NCBI RefSeq assembly: GCF_042767895.1
Contig: NC_091550.1
Coordinates: 26,273,776-26,337,775, forward strand
Source: Penaeus vannamei
Taxonomy: Eukaryota; Arthropoda; Malacostraca; Decapoda; Penaeidae
DNA: 64,000 nt
Direction of reading: 5' to 3'
Part shown: piece after piece, positions 36,001-51,600 of the stretch
Position numbering within the stretch: position 1 is the stretch's first letter
How the letters are laid out: the number at the start of each line of letters is the position of its first letter
Program-made: the position numbers and the translations under genes
Notes under the pieces: model-generated
Seen by the model: the letters and a program-made list of their open reading frames with translations, nothing else
What the model was told of the DNA's origin: nothing
Databases searched by the model: none

Positions 36001-36500
36001 NNNNNNNNNNNNNNNNNNNNNNNNNNNNNNNNNNNNNNNNNNNNNNNNNNNNNNNNNNNNNNNNNNNNNNNNNNNNNNNNNNNNNNNNNNNNNNNNNNNN
36101 NNNNNNNNNNNNNNNNNNNNNNNNNNNNNNNNNNNNNNNNNNNNNNNNNNNNNNNNNNNNNNNNNNNNNNNNNNNNNNNNNNNNNNNNNNNNNNNNNNNN
36201 NNNNNNNNNNNNNNNNNNNNNNNNNNNNNNNNNNNNNNNNNNNNNNNNNNNNNNNNNNNNNNNNNNNNNNNNNNNNNNNNNNNNNNNNNNNNNNNNNNNN
36301 NNNNNNNNNNNNNNNNNNNNNNNNNNNNNNNNNNNNNNNNNNNNNNNNNNNNNNNNNNNNNNNNNNNNNNNNNNNNNNNNNNNNNNNNNNNNNNNNNNNN
36401 NNNNNNNNNNNNNNNNNNNNNNNNNNNNNNNNNNNNNNNNNNNNNNNNNNNNNNNNNNNNNNNNNNNNNNNNNNNNNNNNNNNNNNNNNNNNNNNNNNNN
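36001..36500. other. Assembly gap of exactly 500 N
   Basis: All 500 positions are N. A round number normally marks a gap of unknown size between contigs. The left contig ends in sequence matching 59932, and the right contig starts in sequence matching 16918. Confidence 0.98.
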
Positions 36501-37072
36501 CAGTAATGTATTTATTATGGACAATCCTACATAATTTTCTCCCAAGACTATGACTTAATGAACCCAGATATGGCAATTTCATGTATATAATATCCTTTGA
36601 GACAGATAGGGGGGTAGACTGTGGTGAGACTAGTTTATTAACAGTTGAAATTTAGAGGGAAACTATTTAATTTAAGGATGCTGATGATAAATTCAACCTC
36701 TTGGTGGAAAATGTGATAATTCTTGGATATCTTAAAGGCCCTATATATTAAAATTGAAACTAGGTTGCCTTTATATTTAATGGGAATGTAAGAACTGAAT
36801 TTTGTAGTGAGGCCAGTGTAAGTTGGTTTCCTGTACACTGATGTAGTAAAATAATTATTGCCACGAGAAATGTTAATAACCAGAGAGGGTAGACTGCCAT
36901 TAGATTCCACTTCATGAGTAAATTTTATATTAGGGTGTTTATCATTTAGATAATTTAATAATAATTTACTATGATCACTGGACCTGAATAGTAACAAGGT
37001 ATCATCTACATAGCGAAAATATTTGCAAGGTTTAAAGGAGGTGGGACAATCTTATAGCCAAATTTTCTCATA
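36501..37072 (-). mobile_element. Penelope-like element relic, copy 2, cut by the gap
   Basis: This matches 16918-17489 at an offset of 19583 bp. The endonuclease and tail are not present because the contig starts here. The RT fragment reads the same motifs (KYFRYVDDTLLLFRSSDHSK). Confidence 0.85.
36638..37053 (-). pseudogene. PLE reverse transcriptase C-terminal fragment, copy 2
   Basis: Compared with copy 1 there are two amino-acid changes in the annotated 119 residues (F/L after SK, and F/S in SLP-LV). One of the two stops upstream of YVDD in copy 1 (TAG) is here TGG (Trp), as in active relatives; the other stop (TAA) remains. The copies thus carry different numbers of disabling changes. 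Confidence 0.85.
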
Positions 37073-40000
37073 ATGACACATAAAAATGTTAATTATCATT
37101 ATTGCTATTATCAATATAAAAATAGTTATGATGTGAAAATAGCTATAATAATAACCATAATAATCATTATAACTGCAATAATGATGATAATCATGATGAT
37201 AATGACTATAATGATACTAATCATAAGAATAATGACAGTAATGATAATAATTATTATCCAGTCCATTTGTAATGAAATAAAGGCCAAAAGTAATAAAATC
37301 CCATAAGTCGAAAAAAGGCAAAATCTAGCCTTTTGAGAGAAAAGTAGAAAAAAACCTTATTCGCTTTTTATTGGTAATTATGAGGATTTTAAAATTAATT
37401 CAGGTAATTGTGATAATTTTCATGATAATTCCTTCATTATATGCAATAATGATGATAATGAAAATGATAATGACAATAATAATAATAATAATGATAAAAT
37501 CATAATTATAATGATAATTTTGATAATTACTGCAATAATAGCAATAATCAGCTCTATTCCAATAATTTTCAGACTATTAATGACAATAGAAATAAGAATA
37601 TCATTATCATTGTCATTATAATTATTACAATTCTCATTATTTCCAAAATTATCATTATTGCTATTATCATTATATAAATAGTTATGATGATGAAAATGAC
37701 TATAATAATGAGCATATTAATCATCATAACTGAAATAATTATGATAATGATGATAATGAAATCTAGTGTATTACAGCCTTTTGAAAAAAACGTCGAAAAA
37801 AATCCTTTTCGCTTTTTATTGGTAATTGTGAGAATTTTAACATTAATTCAGGTAATTGCGATGATCCTCATGATAATTCCTTCATTATATGCAATAATGA
37901 AGATAATTATGATGATAATGACAATAATAATGATGAAATCATAATTATGATGATAATGACAATGATAATGACAAAAATAAGGATAAAATCATAATTATAA
38001 TGATAATTTTGATAATTACTGCAATAATAGATAATAATCAACTCTATTCCAATAATTTTCAGACTAATAATAATAGAAATAATAATATCATTCTCATTGT
38101 CATTATAATTTATACTATTGTCATTATTATTTCTAAAATTATCATTATTGCTATTATCATCATAGAAATAATTATGATGATGAAAATAGCTATAATAATT
38201 AGCATAATAATTATAACTGCAATAACGATGATAATAATGATGATAATCATGATGACAATGACTATAATGATAATAATCATAAGAATAATGACAGTAATGA
38301 TAATAATGATGATAATAATTATTATTCAGTCCATCTATAATGAAATAAAGGCCAAAAGTAATAAAATCCCAGAAGTCGAAAAGACGGCACAATCTAGCGT
38401 ATTACAGCCTTTTGAGAGAAACGTCGAAAAAAAAAACTCTTTTCACTTTTTATTGGTGAGTATGAGGATTTTAACATTAATTCAGGTAATTGTGATGATT
38501 TTCATGATAATTCCTTCATTATATGCAATAATGATGATAATAATGATGATAATGACAATAATTAACTCTATTCCAATAATTTTCAGACTAATAATGACAA
38601 TAGAAATAATAATAACATCATTATCATTGTCATTATAATTATTACTATTGTCATTATTATTTCAAAAAATATCATTATTGCTATTATCATTATAAAAATA
38701 GTTATGATGATGAAAATAGCTATAATAATGACCATAATGATCATTATAACTGCAATAATGATGATAATCATGATGATCATGAGTATAATGTTAATAATCA
38801 TAAGAATAATGACAGTAATGATAATAATTATTATCCAGTCCATTTATAATGAAATTAAGGCCAAAAGTAATAAAATCCCAGAAGTAAAAAAAAAACGGCA
38901 CAATCAAGCGTATTACAGTCTTTTGAGAGAAACGTCGAAAAAAAACCTTTTTCTCTTTTTATTGGTAATTATGAGGATTTTAACATTAATTCAGGTAATT
39001 GTGATGATTTTCATGATGATTCCTTCATTATATACAATAATGATGATAATCATAATGATAATGACAAGGATAATGACAATAATAAGGATAAAATCATAAT
39101 TATAATGATAATTTTGATAATTACTACAATAATAGCAATAATCAACTCTATTCCAATAATTTTCAGACTAATAATAACAATAAAAATAATAATATCATTA
39201 TCATTGTCATTATAATTATTACTATTGTCATTATTATTTCTAAAATTATCATTATTGCTATTATCATCATAAAAATAATTATAATGATGAAAATAGCTAC
39301 AATAATTTGCATAATAATCATTATAACTGCAATAATAATGATAATAATGATGATAATCATGATAATCATGACTATAATGATAATAATCATAAGAATAATG
39401 ATAGTAATGATAATAATGATGATAATAATTATTATCCATTCCATTTTTAATGAAATAAAGGCCAAAAGTAATAAACTCCCAGAAGTCGAAAATACGGCAA
39501 AATCAAGCCTATTACAGTCTTTTATGAGAAACGTCGAAAACACCCATTTTTCGCTTTTTATTGGTAATTATTAGGATTTTAACATTAATTCAGGTAATTG
39601 TTATGATTTTCAGGATAATTCCTTATTTATATGCAAATATGATGATAATTATGATGATAAGGACAATGATAATAACAATAATAATGATAATAATGATAAA
39701 ATCATAATCATAATGTTAATTTTGATAATTACTGCAATAATAGCAATAATCAACTCTATCCCAATAATTTTCTGACTTATAATTAAAATAGAAGTAATAA
39801 TAACATAATTATCATTGTCACTATATTTATTACAATTGTCATTATTATTTCTAAAATTATCATTATTTCTATTATTTTTATTAAATAGTTATGATGATGA
39901 AAATAGCTATACTAATTAGCATAATAATCATAATAACTGCAATAATGATGATAATAATGATAATCATGATGATAATGACTATAATGATAATAATCATAAG

Positions 40001-42620
40001 AATAAAGACAGTAATGGTAATAATGATAATAATTATTATCCAGTCCATTTATAATGAAATAAAGGCCAAAAGTAATAAATTCCCATAAGTCGAAAAAAGT
40101 ATAGCCTTTTGAGAGAAATATCGGAAAAAAATACCTTTTTCGCTTTGTATTGGTAATTATGAGGATTCTAACATTAATTCAGGTAATTTTGATGATTTTC
40201 ATGATAATTCCTTCATTATATGTAATAATGATGATAATTATGATGATAATGACAATGATAATGACAATAATAATGATAATGATAAAATCATAATTATAAT
40301 GATAATTTTTATAATTACTTCAATAATAGATAATCAACTCTATTTCAATAATTTCCAGACTAATAATGACAATAGAAATAAAAATAACATCATTATCCTT
40401 GTCATTATAATTATTATTATTGTCATTATTATTTCTAAAATTATCATTATTGCAATTATCATTATAAAGATAGTTGCGATGATGAAAATAGCTATAATAA
40501 TTAGAATAATAATCATAATAACTGCAATAATGATGACAATATTGATGATAATCATGATGATAATGACTATAATGATAATAATCATAAGAATAATGACAGT
40601 AATGATAATAATTATGATAATTATTATTCAGTCCATTTATAATGAAATAAAGGCCAAAAGTAATAAAATCCCGTAAGTCGAAAAACATTAATTCAGGTAA
40701 TTGTGATGATTTTCATGATAATTCCTTCATTATATGCAATAATGATGATAATTATGATGATACTGACAATAATAATGATAAGATCATAATTATAATGATG
40801 ATTTTGATAAGTACTGCTATAAAAGCAATAATCAACTCTATTACAATAATTTTTAGACTAATAATGACAATAGAAATAATAACATCATTATCATTGTCAT
40901 TATAATTATTACTATTGTCATTATCATTTTCAGAATTATCATTATTGCTATTATCTTTATAAAAATAGTTATAATGATGAAAATACCTATAATAATGAGC
41001 ATAATAATCATTATAACTGCAATAATCATGATAATAATAATGATAATCATGATGATAATGACTATAATGATAATCATCATAAGAATAATGACAGTAATGA
41101 TAATAATGAGGATAACTATTATTCAGTCCATTTATAATGCAATAAAGGCCAAAAGTAATAAAATCCTAAAAGTCAAAAAACGGCAAAATCTAGCAAGAAA
41201 CGTCGAAAAAAACAAACTTTTTCGCTTTTTATTGGTAATTATGAGGATTTTAACATTGATTCAGGTAATTGTGATGATTTTCATGATAATTACTTTATCA
41301 TATGCAATAATGATGATAAATATGATGATAATGACAATGATAACAAAAATAATGATAATGAAAAAATCATAATTATAATGATAATTTTTATAATTACTGC
41401 AATAATAGCAAAAATCAACTCTATTCCAATAATTTTCAGACAAATAATTACAATAGAAATAATAATAACATCATTATCCTTGTCATTATAATTATTACTA
41501 TTGTCATTATTATTTCTAAAATTATCATTATTGCTATTATCATTATAAAAATAGTTATGATAATTAAAACTGAAATAATGATGATAATAATGATGATAAT
41601 CATGATAATGACTATAATGATAATAATCATAAGAATAAGTCGAAAAAAGGCAAAATCTAGCGTCTTACAGCCTTTTGAGAGAAACGTCGAAAAAAAACTT
41701 TTTTCGCTTTTTATTGGTAATCATTACGATTTTAACATTAATTCAGGTAATTGTCATGATTTTCATGATAATTCCTTCATTATATGCAGTATTGATGATA
41801 GTTATGATGGTAATGACAATAATAGTGACAATAATAATGATAATAATGATAAAATCATAATTATAATGATAATTTTGATAATTACTGCAATAATAGCAAT
41901 AACTCTATTCCAATAATTTTCAGACGAATAATGACAATAGAAATAATAATAACATCATTATCATTGTCATTATAATTATTAGTATTGTCATTATTATTTC
42001 TAAAATTATCATTCTTCCTATTATCATAATTATAATGATAATTTTGACAATTACTGCAATAATAGCGATAATCAACTCTATTCCAATAATTTTCAGACTA
42101 ATAATGACAATAGAAATAATAATAACATCATTATGATTGTCATTATAATTTTCATAATGAAAATAGGTATAATAATTAGCATAATGATAATTGCAACTGT
42201 AGTAATGATGATAATAATGATGATAATCATGATGATAATGACTATAACGATAATAACCATAAGAATAATGGCAAGAATAATAAAATCCCAGATATCGAAA
42301 GAAAACGGCAAAATCTAGCGTCGAAAAAACGGCAAAAACTAGCCTATTACAGCCTTTAGAGAGAAACGTCGAAAAAACCTTTTTCGCTTTTTATTGGTAA
42401 TTATGAGGATTTTAACATTAATTCAGGTAATTGTGATGATTTTCATGATATTTCCTTCATTATATGCAATAAAGATGATAATTATCATGATAATGACAAT
42501 GATAATGACTAATATTGATAAAATCATAATTATAATGAAAATTTTGATAATTACTACAATAATATAAATAAACAAGTCTATTCCAATAATTTTCAGACTA
42601 ATAATGACAATAGAAATAAT
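37073..42620 (+). repeat. Satellite subfamily A, R orientation, about eight units (copy 2 block)
   Basis: Landmarks near 37262, 38330, 38840, 39440, 40042, 40630 and 41130 read on the plus strand, and a further core near 42330 has lost its landmark. 37073-38430 is colinear with 17490-18852. About 38431-40370 has no clear colinear counterpart in the first copy. Its last third forms the left arm and spacer of a large inverted repeat. Confidence 0.85.
40370..41680 (+). repeat. Left arm of a large inverted repeat
   Basis: The arm is the reverse complement of about 42850-44235. Private variants shared by both arms, but not by other units, include AAAGATAGTTGCGATGATGA, CAAATAATTACAATAG, and the junction AAGAATAAGTCGAAAAAAGG. 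Compared with the right arm it lacks about 150 bp near 40685 and about 36 bp near 41565. Confidence 0.75.
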
Positions 42621-42849
42621 ATGATGAGATTATCACCACTATCATAACTGTTATCCAGACTAGTAGTATTGTTATCATTACAAGCAGTATCATTGTTTAT
42701 ATTGTTATCACGACTATTATTAGTTAATATTATGTTAGTGATGTTTTATGTGTCAACAGTAGTAGTGATATTTGTCATAACAGCAGTAATATTACCATAA
42801 TGATGCAATTCTGTAGATGAAAGTAATAATACTGTAATACGCGAGATTT
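42621..42849. other. Atypical 230-bp segment in the inverted-repeat spacer
   Basis: The text (TTATCACCACTATCATAACT, GACTAGTAGTATTGTTATCA, TATGTGTCAACAGTAGTAGT) is triplet-like but uses AGT, CAC and ATC words not found in the surrounding units. It has no counterpart in the first copy. I recognise no gene in it. Confidence 0.55.
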
Positions 42850-44235
42850 TGCCTTTTTTCGACTTATTCTTATGATTATTATCATTATAGTCATTATCAT
42901 GATTATCATCATTATTATCATCATTATTGCAGTTTTAATGATTATTGTGCTAATTATTATAGCTATTTTCATCATCATAACAATTTTTATAATGATAATA
43001 GCAATAATGATAATTTTAGAAATAATAATGACAATAGTAATAATTATAATGACAAAGATAATGATATTATTATTTCTATTGTAATTATTTGTCTGAAAAT
43101 TATTGGAATAGAGTTGATTTTTGCTATTATTGCAGTAATTATCAATATTATCCTTATAATTATGATTTTTTCATTATCATTATTTTTGTTATTATCATAT
43201 TCATTATCATCATATTTATCATCATTATTGCATACGATAAAGTAATTATCATGAAAATCATCACAATTACCTGAATCAATGTTAAAATCCTCATAATTAC
43301 CAATAAAAAGCGAAAAAGTTTTTTTTTTGCGACGTTTCTTGCTAGATTTTGCCGTTTTTTGACTTTTGGGATTTTATTACTTTTGGCCTTTATTTCATTA
43401 TAAATGGACTGGATAATAATTATCCTCATTATTATCATTACTGTCATTATTCTTATGATTATTATCATTATAGTCATTATCATCATGATTATCATTATTA
43501 TTATCATGATTATTGCAGTTATAATGATTATAATGCTCATTATTATAGGTATTTTCATCATCATAACTATTTTTATAAAGATAATAGCAATAATGATAAT
43601 TCTAGAAATGATAATGACAATAGTAATAATTATAATGACAATGATAATGATATTATTTCTATTTTCATTATTAGTCTAAAAATTATTGTAATAGAGTTGA
43701 TTATTGCTATTATAGCAGTACTTATCAAAATTATCATTATAATTATGATCTTATCATTATTATTGTCATTATCATCATAATTATCATCATTATTGCATAT
43801 AATGAAGGAATTATCATGAAAATCATCACAATTACCTGAATTAAAGTTAAAATCCTAATAATTACCAATAAAAAGCGAAAAAGTTTTTTTTCGACGTTTC
43901 TCTCTAAAGGCTGTAATAGGCTAGTTTTTGCCGTTTTTTCGACTTACGGGATTTTATTACTTTTGGCCTTTATTTCATTATAAGTGGACTGAATAATAAT
44001 TATTATCATAATTATTATCATTACTGTCATTATTCTTATGATTATCATTATCCATTATCATCATGATTATCATCAATATTATCATCATTATTGCAGTTAT
44101 AATGATAATTATGCTAATTATTATAGCTATTTTCATCATCGCAACTATCTTTATAATGATAATTGCAATAATGATAATTTTAGAAATAATAATGACAATA
44201 GTAATAATTATAATGACAAGGATAATGATATTATT
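42850..44235 (-). repeat. Right arm of the large inverted repeat; subfamily A in forward orientation
   Basis: Forward landmarks lie near 43403 and 43980. The right part is colinear with 19980-20834 of the first copy. The arm ends where TTATTTTTATTATAATTTTT switches back to CCAGTCC text on the plus strand, the same breakpoint as at about 20830. Confidence 0.75.
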
Positions 44236-45400
44236 TTTATTATAATTTTTACCCAGTCCATTTATAATGAAATAAAGGCCAAAAGTAATAAAATCCCAGA
44301 TATCGAAAGAAAACGGCAAAATCTAGCGTCGAAAAAACGGCAAAAACTAGCCTATTACAGCCTTTAGAGAGAAACGTCGAAAAAACCTTTTTCGCTTTTT
44401 ATTTGTAATTATGAGGATTTTAACATTAATTCAGGTAATTGTGATGATTTTCATGATAATTCCTTCATTATATGCAATAATGATAATTATGATGATAATG
44501 ACAATGATAATGACAACAATAATGATAATAATGATAAAATCATAATTATAATGATAATTTTGATAATTACTGCAATAATAGCAATACTCAACTCTATTCC
44601 AATATTTTTCAGACTAATAATGACAATAGCAATAATAATAACATCATTATCCTTGTCATTATAATTATTACTATTGTCATTGTTATTTCTAAAATTATCA
44701 TTATTGCCATTATCATTATAAAAATAATTATGATGATGAAAATAGCTATAATAATTAGCATAATAATCATCATAACTGCAATAATGATGATAATAATGAT
44801 GATAATCATGATGATAATGACTATAATGATAATAATGATGATAATCATGATGATAATGACTATAATGATAATAATCATAAGAATAATGACTACTGATGAT
44901 AATGATGATAATAATTATTATCCAGTCCATTTATAATGAAATAAAGACCAAAAGTAATAAAATCCCATAAGTCGAAGAAACGGATAATCTAGCCTTTTGA
45001 GAGAAACGTCGAAAAAAAAGCTTTTTCGCTTTTTATTGGTAATGAAGAGGATTTTAACATTAATTCAGGTAATTGTGATAATTTTCATGATAATTCCTTC
45101 ATTATATGCAATAATGATAATTATGATGATAATAACAATGATAATGACAATAATAATGATAATAATGATAAAATCATAATCATAATGATAATTTTGATAA
45201 TTACTGCAATAATAACAATAATCAACTCTATTCCAATAATTTTTAGACTAATAATGACAATAGAAGTTATAATAACATCATTATCATTGTAATTATAATT
45301 ATTACTATTGTCATTATCATTTCTAAAATTATCATTATTGCTATTATTATTATAAAAATATTTATGATGATGAAAATAGCTATAATAATTAGCATAATAA
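44236..45400 (+). repeat. Satellite subfamily A, R orientation
   Basis: Landmarks near 44255 and 44925. Colinear with about 20835-21920. It ends at ATTAGCATAATAATTAATTA, where subfamily B text begins. The first copy continues here for about 660 bp more of subfamily A. Confidence 0.8.
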
Positions 45401-45508
45401 TTAATTAAAATAATAACTATTCTAATGATTATATTACGGGTAATTATGGCGATAATTACTATAATGATGATAATGATGACATTGATGATAATAATGATGA
45501 TAATTGTA
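45401..45508 (+). repeat. Fragment of satellite subfamily B
   Basis: About 108 bp with GGGTAATTATGGCGATAATT, matching the right end of 22451-22699. Confidence 0.75.
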
Positions 45509-45539
45509 GTGTACGGCTGCGTACGTCCCGAGTCTAAGG
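45509..45539. other. 31-bp linker at the B/A junction, copy 3 of 3
   Basis: GTGTACGGCTGCGTACGTCC plus CGAGTCTAAGG, identical to the copy at 22700 and flanked in the same way. Confidence 0.8.
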
Positions 45540-45679
45540 ATAATAATTATTATAATCATTATTATCATTACTGTCATTATTCTTATGATTATTATAATTA
45601 TAGTCATTATCATCATGGTTATTATCATTGTTATCATCATTATTGCAATTATAATGATTATTATGCTAATTATTATAGG
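45540..45679 (-). repeat. Short forward-oriented fragment of subfamily A
   Basis: Same as 22731-22870. The orientation switch back to R is at the same word, GCTAATTATTATAGGTAATT. Confidence 0.7.
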
Positions 45680-48600
45680 TAATTATGATGATTTTCATGA
45701 TAAATCCTTCATTATATACAATAATGATAATTATGATGATAATGAAAATGATAATGATAATAATAATGATAAAATCATAATTATAGTGATAATTTTGATA
45801 ATTACTGCAATAATAGCAATAATCAACTCTATTCCAATAATTTTCACACTAATAATGACAATAGAAATAACAATAACATCATTATCATTGTCATGATAAT
45901 TATTACTATGGTCATTATTATTTCTAAAATTATCATTATTGCTCTTATTATAAAATTCGTTATAATGATTAAAATAGCTATAATAATTAGCCTAATAATC
46001 ATTTGAACTGCAATAATGATGATAATAATGATCATAATAATTGACTATTATTATGATAATCAGAAAGATAATAAGAGTAATGATAATACTGATAATAATT
46101 ATTATCCAGTGCATTTATAATCAAATAAAGACCAAAAGTAATGAAATCCCATAAGTCGAAAAAACGTCAAAATCTAGCGTATTACAGCCTTTTGAGAGAA
46201 ACGTCGAAAAAAAACCTTTTCAATTTTTATTGGTAATTATGAGGATTTTAACATTAATTCAGGTTATTGTGATGATTTTCATGATAATTCCTTCATTATA
46301 TAGAGTAATGCTGATAATTATGATGATAATGATCTATTCGAATAATTTTCATACTAATAATGACATTAGAAATAATAATAACATCATTATCATTGTCATC
46401 ATAATTATTACTATTGTCATTGTTATTTCTAAAATTATCATAATTGCTTTTATCACTATAAAAATTGTTATAATGATGAAATTGCCTATAATAATTAGCA
46501 TAATAATCATGAAAAATGCAATAATAAGGATAATAAGGAAGAAAATCATGATGATAGTGACTATAATGATAATCATAAAAATAATGACAGTAATGATAGT
46601 AATGATGATAATAATTATCCAATCCATTTATAATGAAATAAAGCCCAAACGTAATGAAATCTCACAAGTTTAAAAAAGGCAAAATCTAGCCTATTACAAC
46701 CTTATGAGAGAAACGTCGAAAAAAAAAACCTTTCTCGCTTTTTATTAGTAATCATGAGGATTTTAACATTAATTCCGGGAATTGTAATGATTTTCATGAT
46801 AATTCCTTCATTATATACAATAGTAATGATAATATTATGATAATGACAATGATAATGACAATAATAATGATAATAATGATAAAATAATTATAATCATTTT
46901 GATAATTACTGCAACAATAGCAGTAATAAACTCTATTCCAATAATTTTCATACTAATAATGACAATAGAAATAATAATAACATCATTACCATTGTCATTA
47001 TGATTATTACTATTGTCATTATTATTTCTAAAATCATCATTATATCTATTATCATTATAAAAATAGTTATAATGAAAATAGCTATAATAATTAGCATAAT
47101 AATCATTATAACTGCAATAATGATAATAATTATGATAATCATGATGATAATGACTATAATGATAATAATCATAAAAACAATGAGTATTAATAATAACGAT
47201 GATAATATTTATTATCCAGTCCATTTATAATGAAATAAAGGCAAGAAGTAATGAAATCCCATAAGTTGAAAAAACGGCAAAATCTAGTGTATTACAGCCT
47301 TTAGAGAGAAACGTCGAAAAAAACTTTTTCGCTTTTTACTGGGAATTATGAGGATTTTAACATTAATTCAGGTAATTGTGATGATTTTCATGATAATTCC
47401 TTCATTATATACAACAATGATGATAATTATGATGATAATGACAATGATAATGACAATGATAATGATAGTAATGATAAAATCATAAATATAATGATAATTT
47501 TGATAATTACTGCGATGATAGCAATAATCAACTCTATTCCAATAATTATCATACTAATAATGACAATAGAAATAATGATATCATTATCATTGTCATTATA
47601 ATTATTACTATTATCATTATCAATTCTAAGATTATCATTTTTGCTATTATCATTATAAAAATTGATATAATGATGAAAATAGCTATAATAATGAGCATAA
47701 TAATCATTATAACTGAAATAATGATGATAATAATGATAATAATCATGATAATGATAATAATCATAAAATACTGACAAAAAGTCGAAAAAACGGCAAAATC
47801 TAGCGTATTACAGCCTTATGAGAGAAACGTCGAAAATAAACCTTTTTTTGCTTTTTATCGGTAATTATGAGGATTTTAACATTGATTCAGGTAACTGTGA
47901 TGATTTCCATGATAATTTCTTCATTATATACAATAATGATGATAATTATGATTATAATGACAATGATAATGACAATAATAATGATAATAATGATAAAATC
48001 ATAATTATAATGATAATTTTGATAACTGCAATAAGACCAATAATCAACTCTATTTCAATAATTTTCATGCTAATAATGACAATAGAAATAATAATAACAT
48101 CATTATCATTGTCATTATAATTATTACTATTCTCATTATTACTAAAGTTATTGCTATTATCATTTTAAAAATTAGTTATAATGATGAAAAGAGCTATAAT
48201 AATTAATTAAAACTGCAATAATGATGATAAAATCATAAGAATAATGACAGTAATGATAATAATGATGATAATAATTATTATCCAGTCCATTTATAATGAA
48301 ATAAAAGTCAAAAGTAATAAAAGTAATAAAAGTCGAAAAAACGGCAAAATCTAGCCTTTTGAGAGATACGTCGAAAAAATACCCTTTTCGCATTTTATTG
48401 GTAATTATGAGGATTTTAATATTAATTCAGGTAATAGTGATGAGTTTCATAATTATTTCTTCATTATATACAATAATGATGATAATTATGATGATAATGA
48501 CATTGATAATGATAATAATGATATCATAATTATAATATTTTTGATAATTACTGCAATAATAACAATAATCAACTCTATTCCAATATTTTTCATACTAATA

Positions 48601-51600
48601 ATGACAATAGAAATAATAATAACATCATTATCATATTCATCATAAATATTACTATCGTCATTATAATTTCTAAAATTACTATTATTGCTATTATCATTAT
48701 AGAAATAATTATAATGAAAATGGCTATAATAATTAGCATAATAATAATTATAACTTGAATAATAATGATAATCATGATGCTAATGACTATGATAATAATA
48801 ATCATATAAATAATGACAAGTAATGGTAATAATGATAATAATTATTATCGAGTCCATTTATAATGAAATAAAGGCCAAAAGTAATAAAATCGAATAAGTG
48901 GAAAAAACGGCAAAATCTAGCGTATAATAATATAATAATAACATCATTATATTTAGCCTTTTGAGAGAAACGTCGAAAAAAACCTTTTTCGCTTTTTATT
49001 GGTAATTATGAGGATTTCAACATTAATTCTGGTAATTGTGATGGTTTTCATGATAATTCATTCACTATATACAATAATGAGGATAATTACGATGGTAATG
49101 ACAATGATGACAATAATAATGATAATGATAAAATCATAATTATAATGATAATTTTGATAATTACTGCAATAATAGCAATAATCAACTCTATTCCAATAAT
49201 TTTAATACTAATAATGACAATAGAAATAATAATATCATTATCATTGTCATTATAATTATTACTATTTTCACTAGTACTTCTAAAATTATTATTTTTTCTA
49301 TTATCATTATAAAAATAGTTATAATGATGAAAATAGCTATAATAATTAGCATAAAAATCATTATAACTGCAATAATGATGATAATAATGATAATCATGAT
49401 GATAATGACTATAATAATAGTAATCATAAAAATAATGAAAGTAATGATAATAATGATGATATTAATTATTATCCAGCCCATTTATTATAAAAAAAGTCCA
49501 AAATTAATAAAATCCTAAAAGTCGAAAAACCGCAAAATCTAGCCTTTTGAGAGAAGCGTCGAAAAAACCTTTTTCGCTTTTTATTGGTAATTATGAGGAT
49601 TTTAACATAAATTCAGGTAATTGTGATGATTTCATGATAATTCCTTCAGTATATACAATAATGATGATAATTATGATGATAATGACATTGATAATGATAA
49701 TAATGATAATAATGATAAAATCATATTTATAGTGATAATTTTGGTAATTACTGCAATGATATCAACAATCAACTATATTCCATTAATGATCATACTAATA
49801 ATGACAATAGAAAAAATAATAACATTATTATCATTGCCATTATAATTATTACTATTGTCATTATTCTTTCTAAAATTATCATTATTGCTATTACCATTAT
49901 ACAATTAGTTATAATGAAAATAGCTATAATAATTAGCATAATAATCATAACTGCAATAATGATGATAATGATAATGATGATGATAATGAGTATAATGATA
50001 ATAAACAAAAATAATGACAGTAATGATGATAATGATGATAATAATTATTATCCAGTCCATTTAAAATGAAATAAAGGCCAAAAGTAATAAGATCCCATAA
50101 GTCGAAAAATCGGCAAAATCTAGCGTATTACAGCCTTTAGAGAGAAACGTTGAAAAAACCCATTTTCGCTTTTTATTGGTAATTATGAGAATTTTAACAT
50201 TAATTCAGGCAATTGTGATGATTTTCATGATAATTCCTTCATTATATACAGTAATGATGATAATTATGATGATAATGAGAATAATAATGATAATAACGAT
50301 AAAATCATAATTATAATGATAATTTTGATAATTTCTGCAATAATAGCTATAATCAACTCTATTCCAATAATTTTCAAACTAATAATGACAATTTAAATAA
50401 TAATAACATCATTATCATTGTCATGATAATTATTACCATTGTTATTATTATTTCTAAAATTATTATTATTGTTATTATCATTATAAAAATAGTTATAATA
50501 ATGAAAATGGCTATAATGATTAGCATAATAATCATTATAACTGCAATAATGATAAAATTATAAAAATAATGACAGTAATGATAATAATGATAATTATTAT
50601 CCAGTCCATTTATTATGAAATCAAGGCTAAAAGTTATAAAATCCCAAAAGGCGAAAAAAAAACGGTAAAATCTAGCGTATTATGCAAGAAACGTCAAAAA
50701 AAATCTTTTTCGCTTTTTATTGTTAATTATGAGGATTTTAACATTAATTCAGGTAATTGTGATGATTTTCATAATAATTATTTCATTATATACAATAATG
50801 ATGATAATTGTGATGATAATGAGAATGATAATGACAATAATAATGATGATAATGAGAATGATAATGACAATAATAATTATAATGATAAAATCATAATTAT
50901 TATGATAATTTTGATAATAACTGCAACGATAAAAATAATCAACTTTATTCCAATAATTTTCACGCTAATAATGACAATAGAAATAATAATAACATCATTA
51001 TCATTGTCATTATAATTATTACTATTATCATTATTATTCTCTAAAATTATCATTTTTTGCTATCATTATAAAAATAGTGATGAAAATAGCTGTAAGAATG
51101 AGCATAATAATTATTATAACTGCAATAATGATAAAAATATTGATGATAATCATGGTAATGACTATAATGATAATAATCATTAAAAAAATGACTAATGATT
51201 ATAATGATAATAATAATTATTATCCAATCCATTTATAAGGAAATAAAGGGCATAAGTAATAAAATCCCATAAGTCGCTTTTTATAGGTAATTATGAGGAT
51301 TTTAACATTAATTCAGGTAATTGTGATGATTTTCATGATAATTCCATCATTATATACAATAATGATGATAATTATGATGATAATGACAATAATAATGATA
51401 AAATCATAATTATAATGATAATCTTGATAATTACTGCAATAATAGCAATAATTTTCATACTAATAAGGACAATAGAAATAATAATAACATCATTATCATT
51501 GTCATTATAATTATTACTATAGTCATTATTATTTCAAAAATTATCATTATTGCTATTATCATTATAAAAATATTTATAATGATGAAAATAGCCTTAATAA

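Noticed and set aside
35946..36582. Long frames of about 190 codons crossing the N run.
   Set aside because: They are artefacts of translating N as unknown residues.
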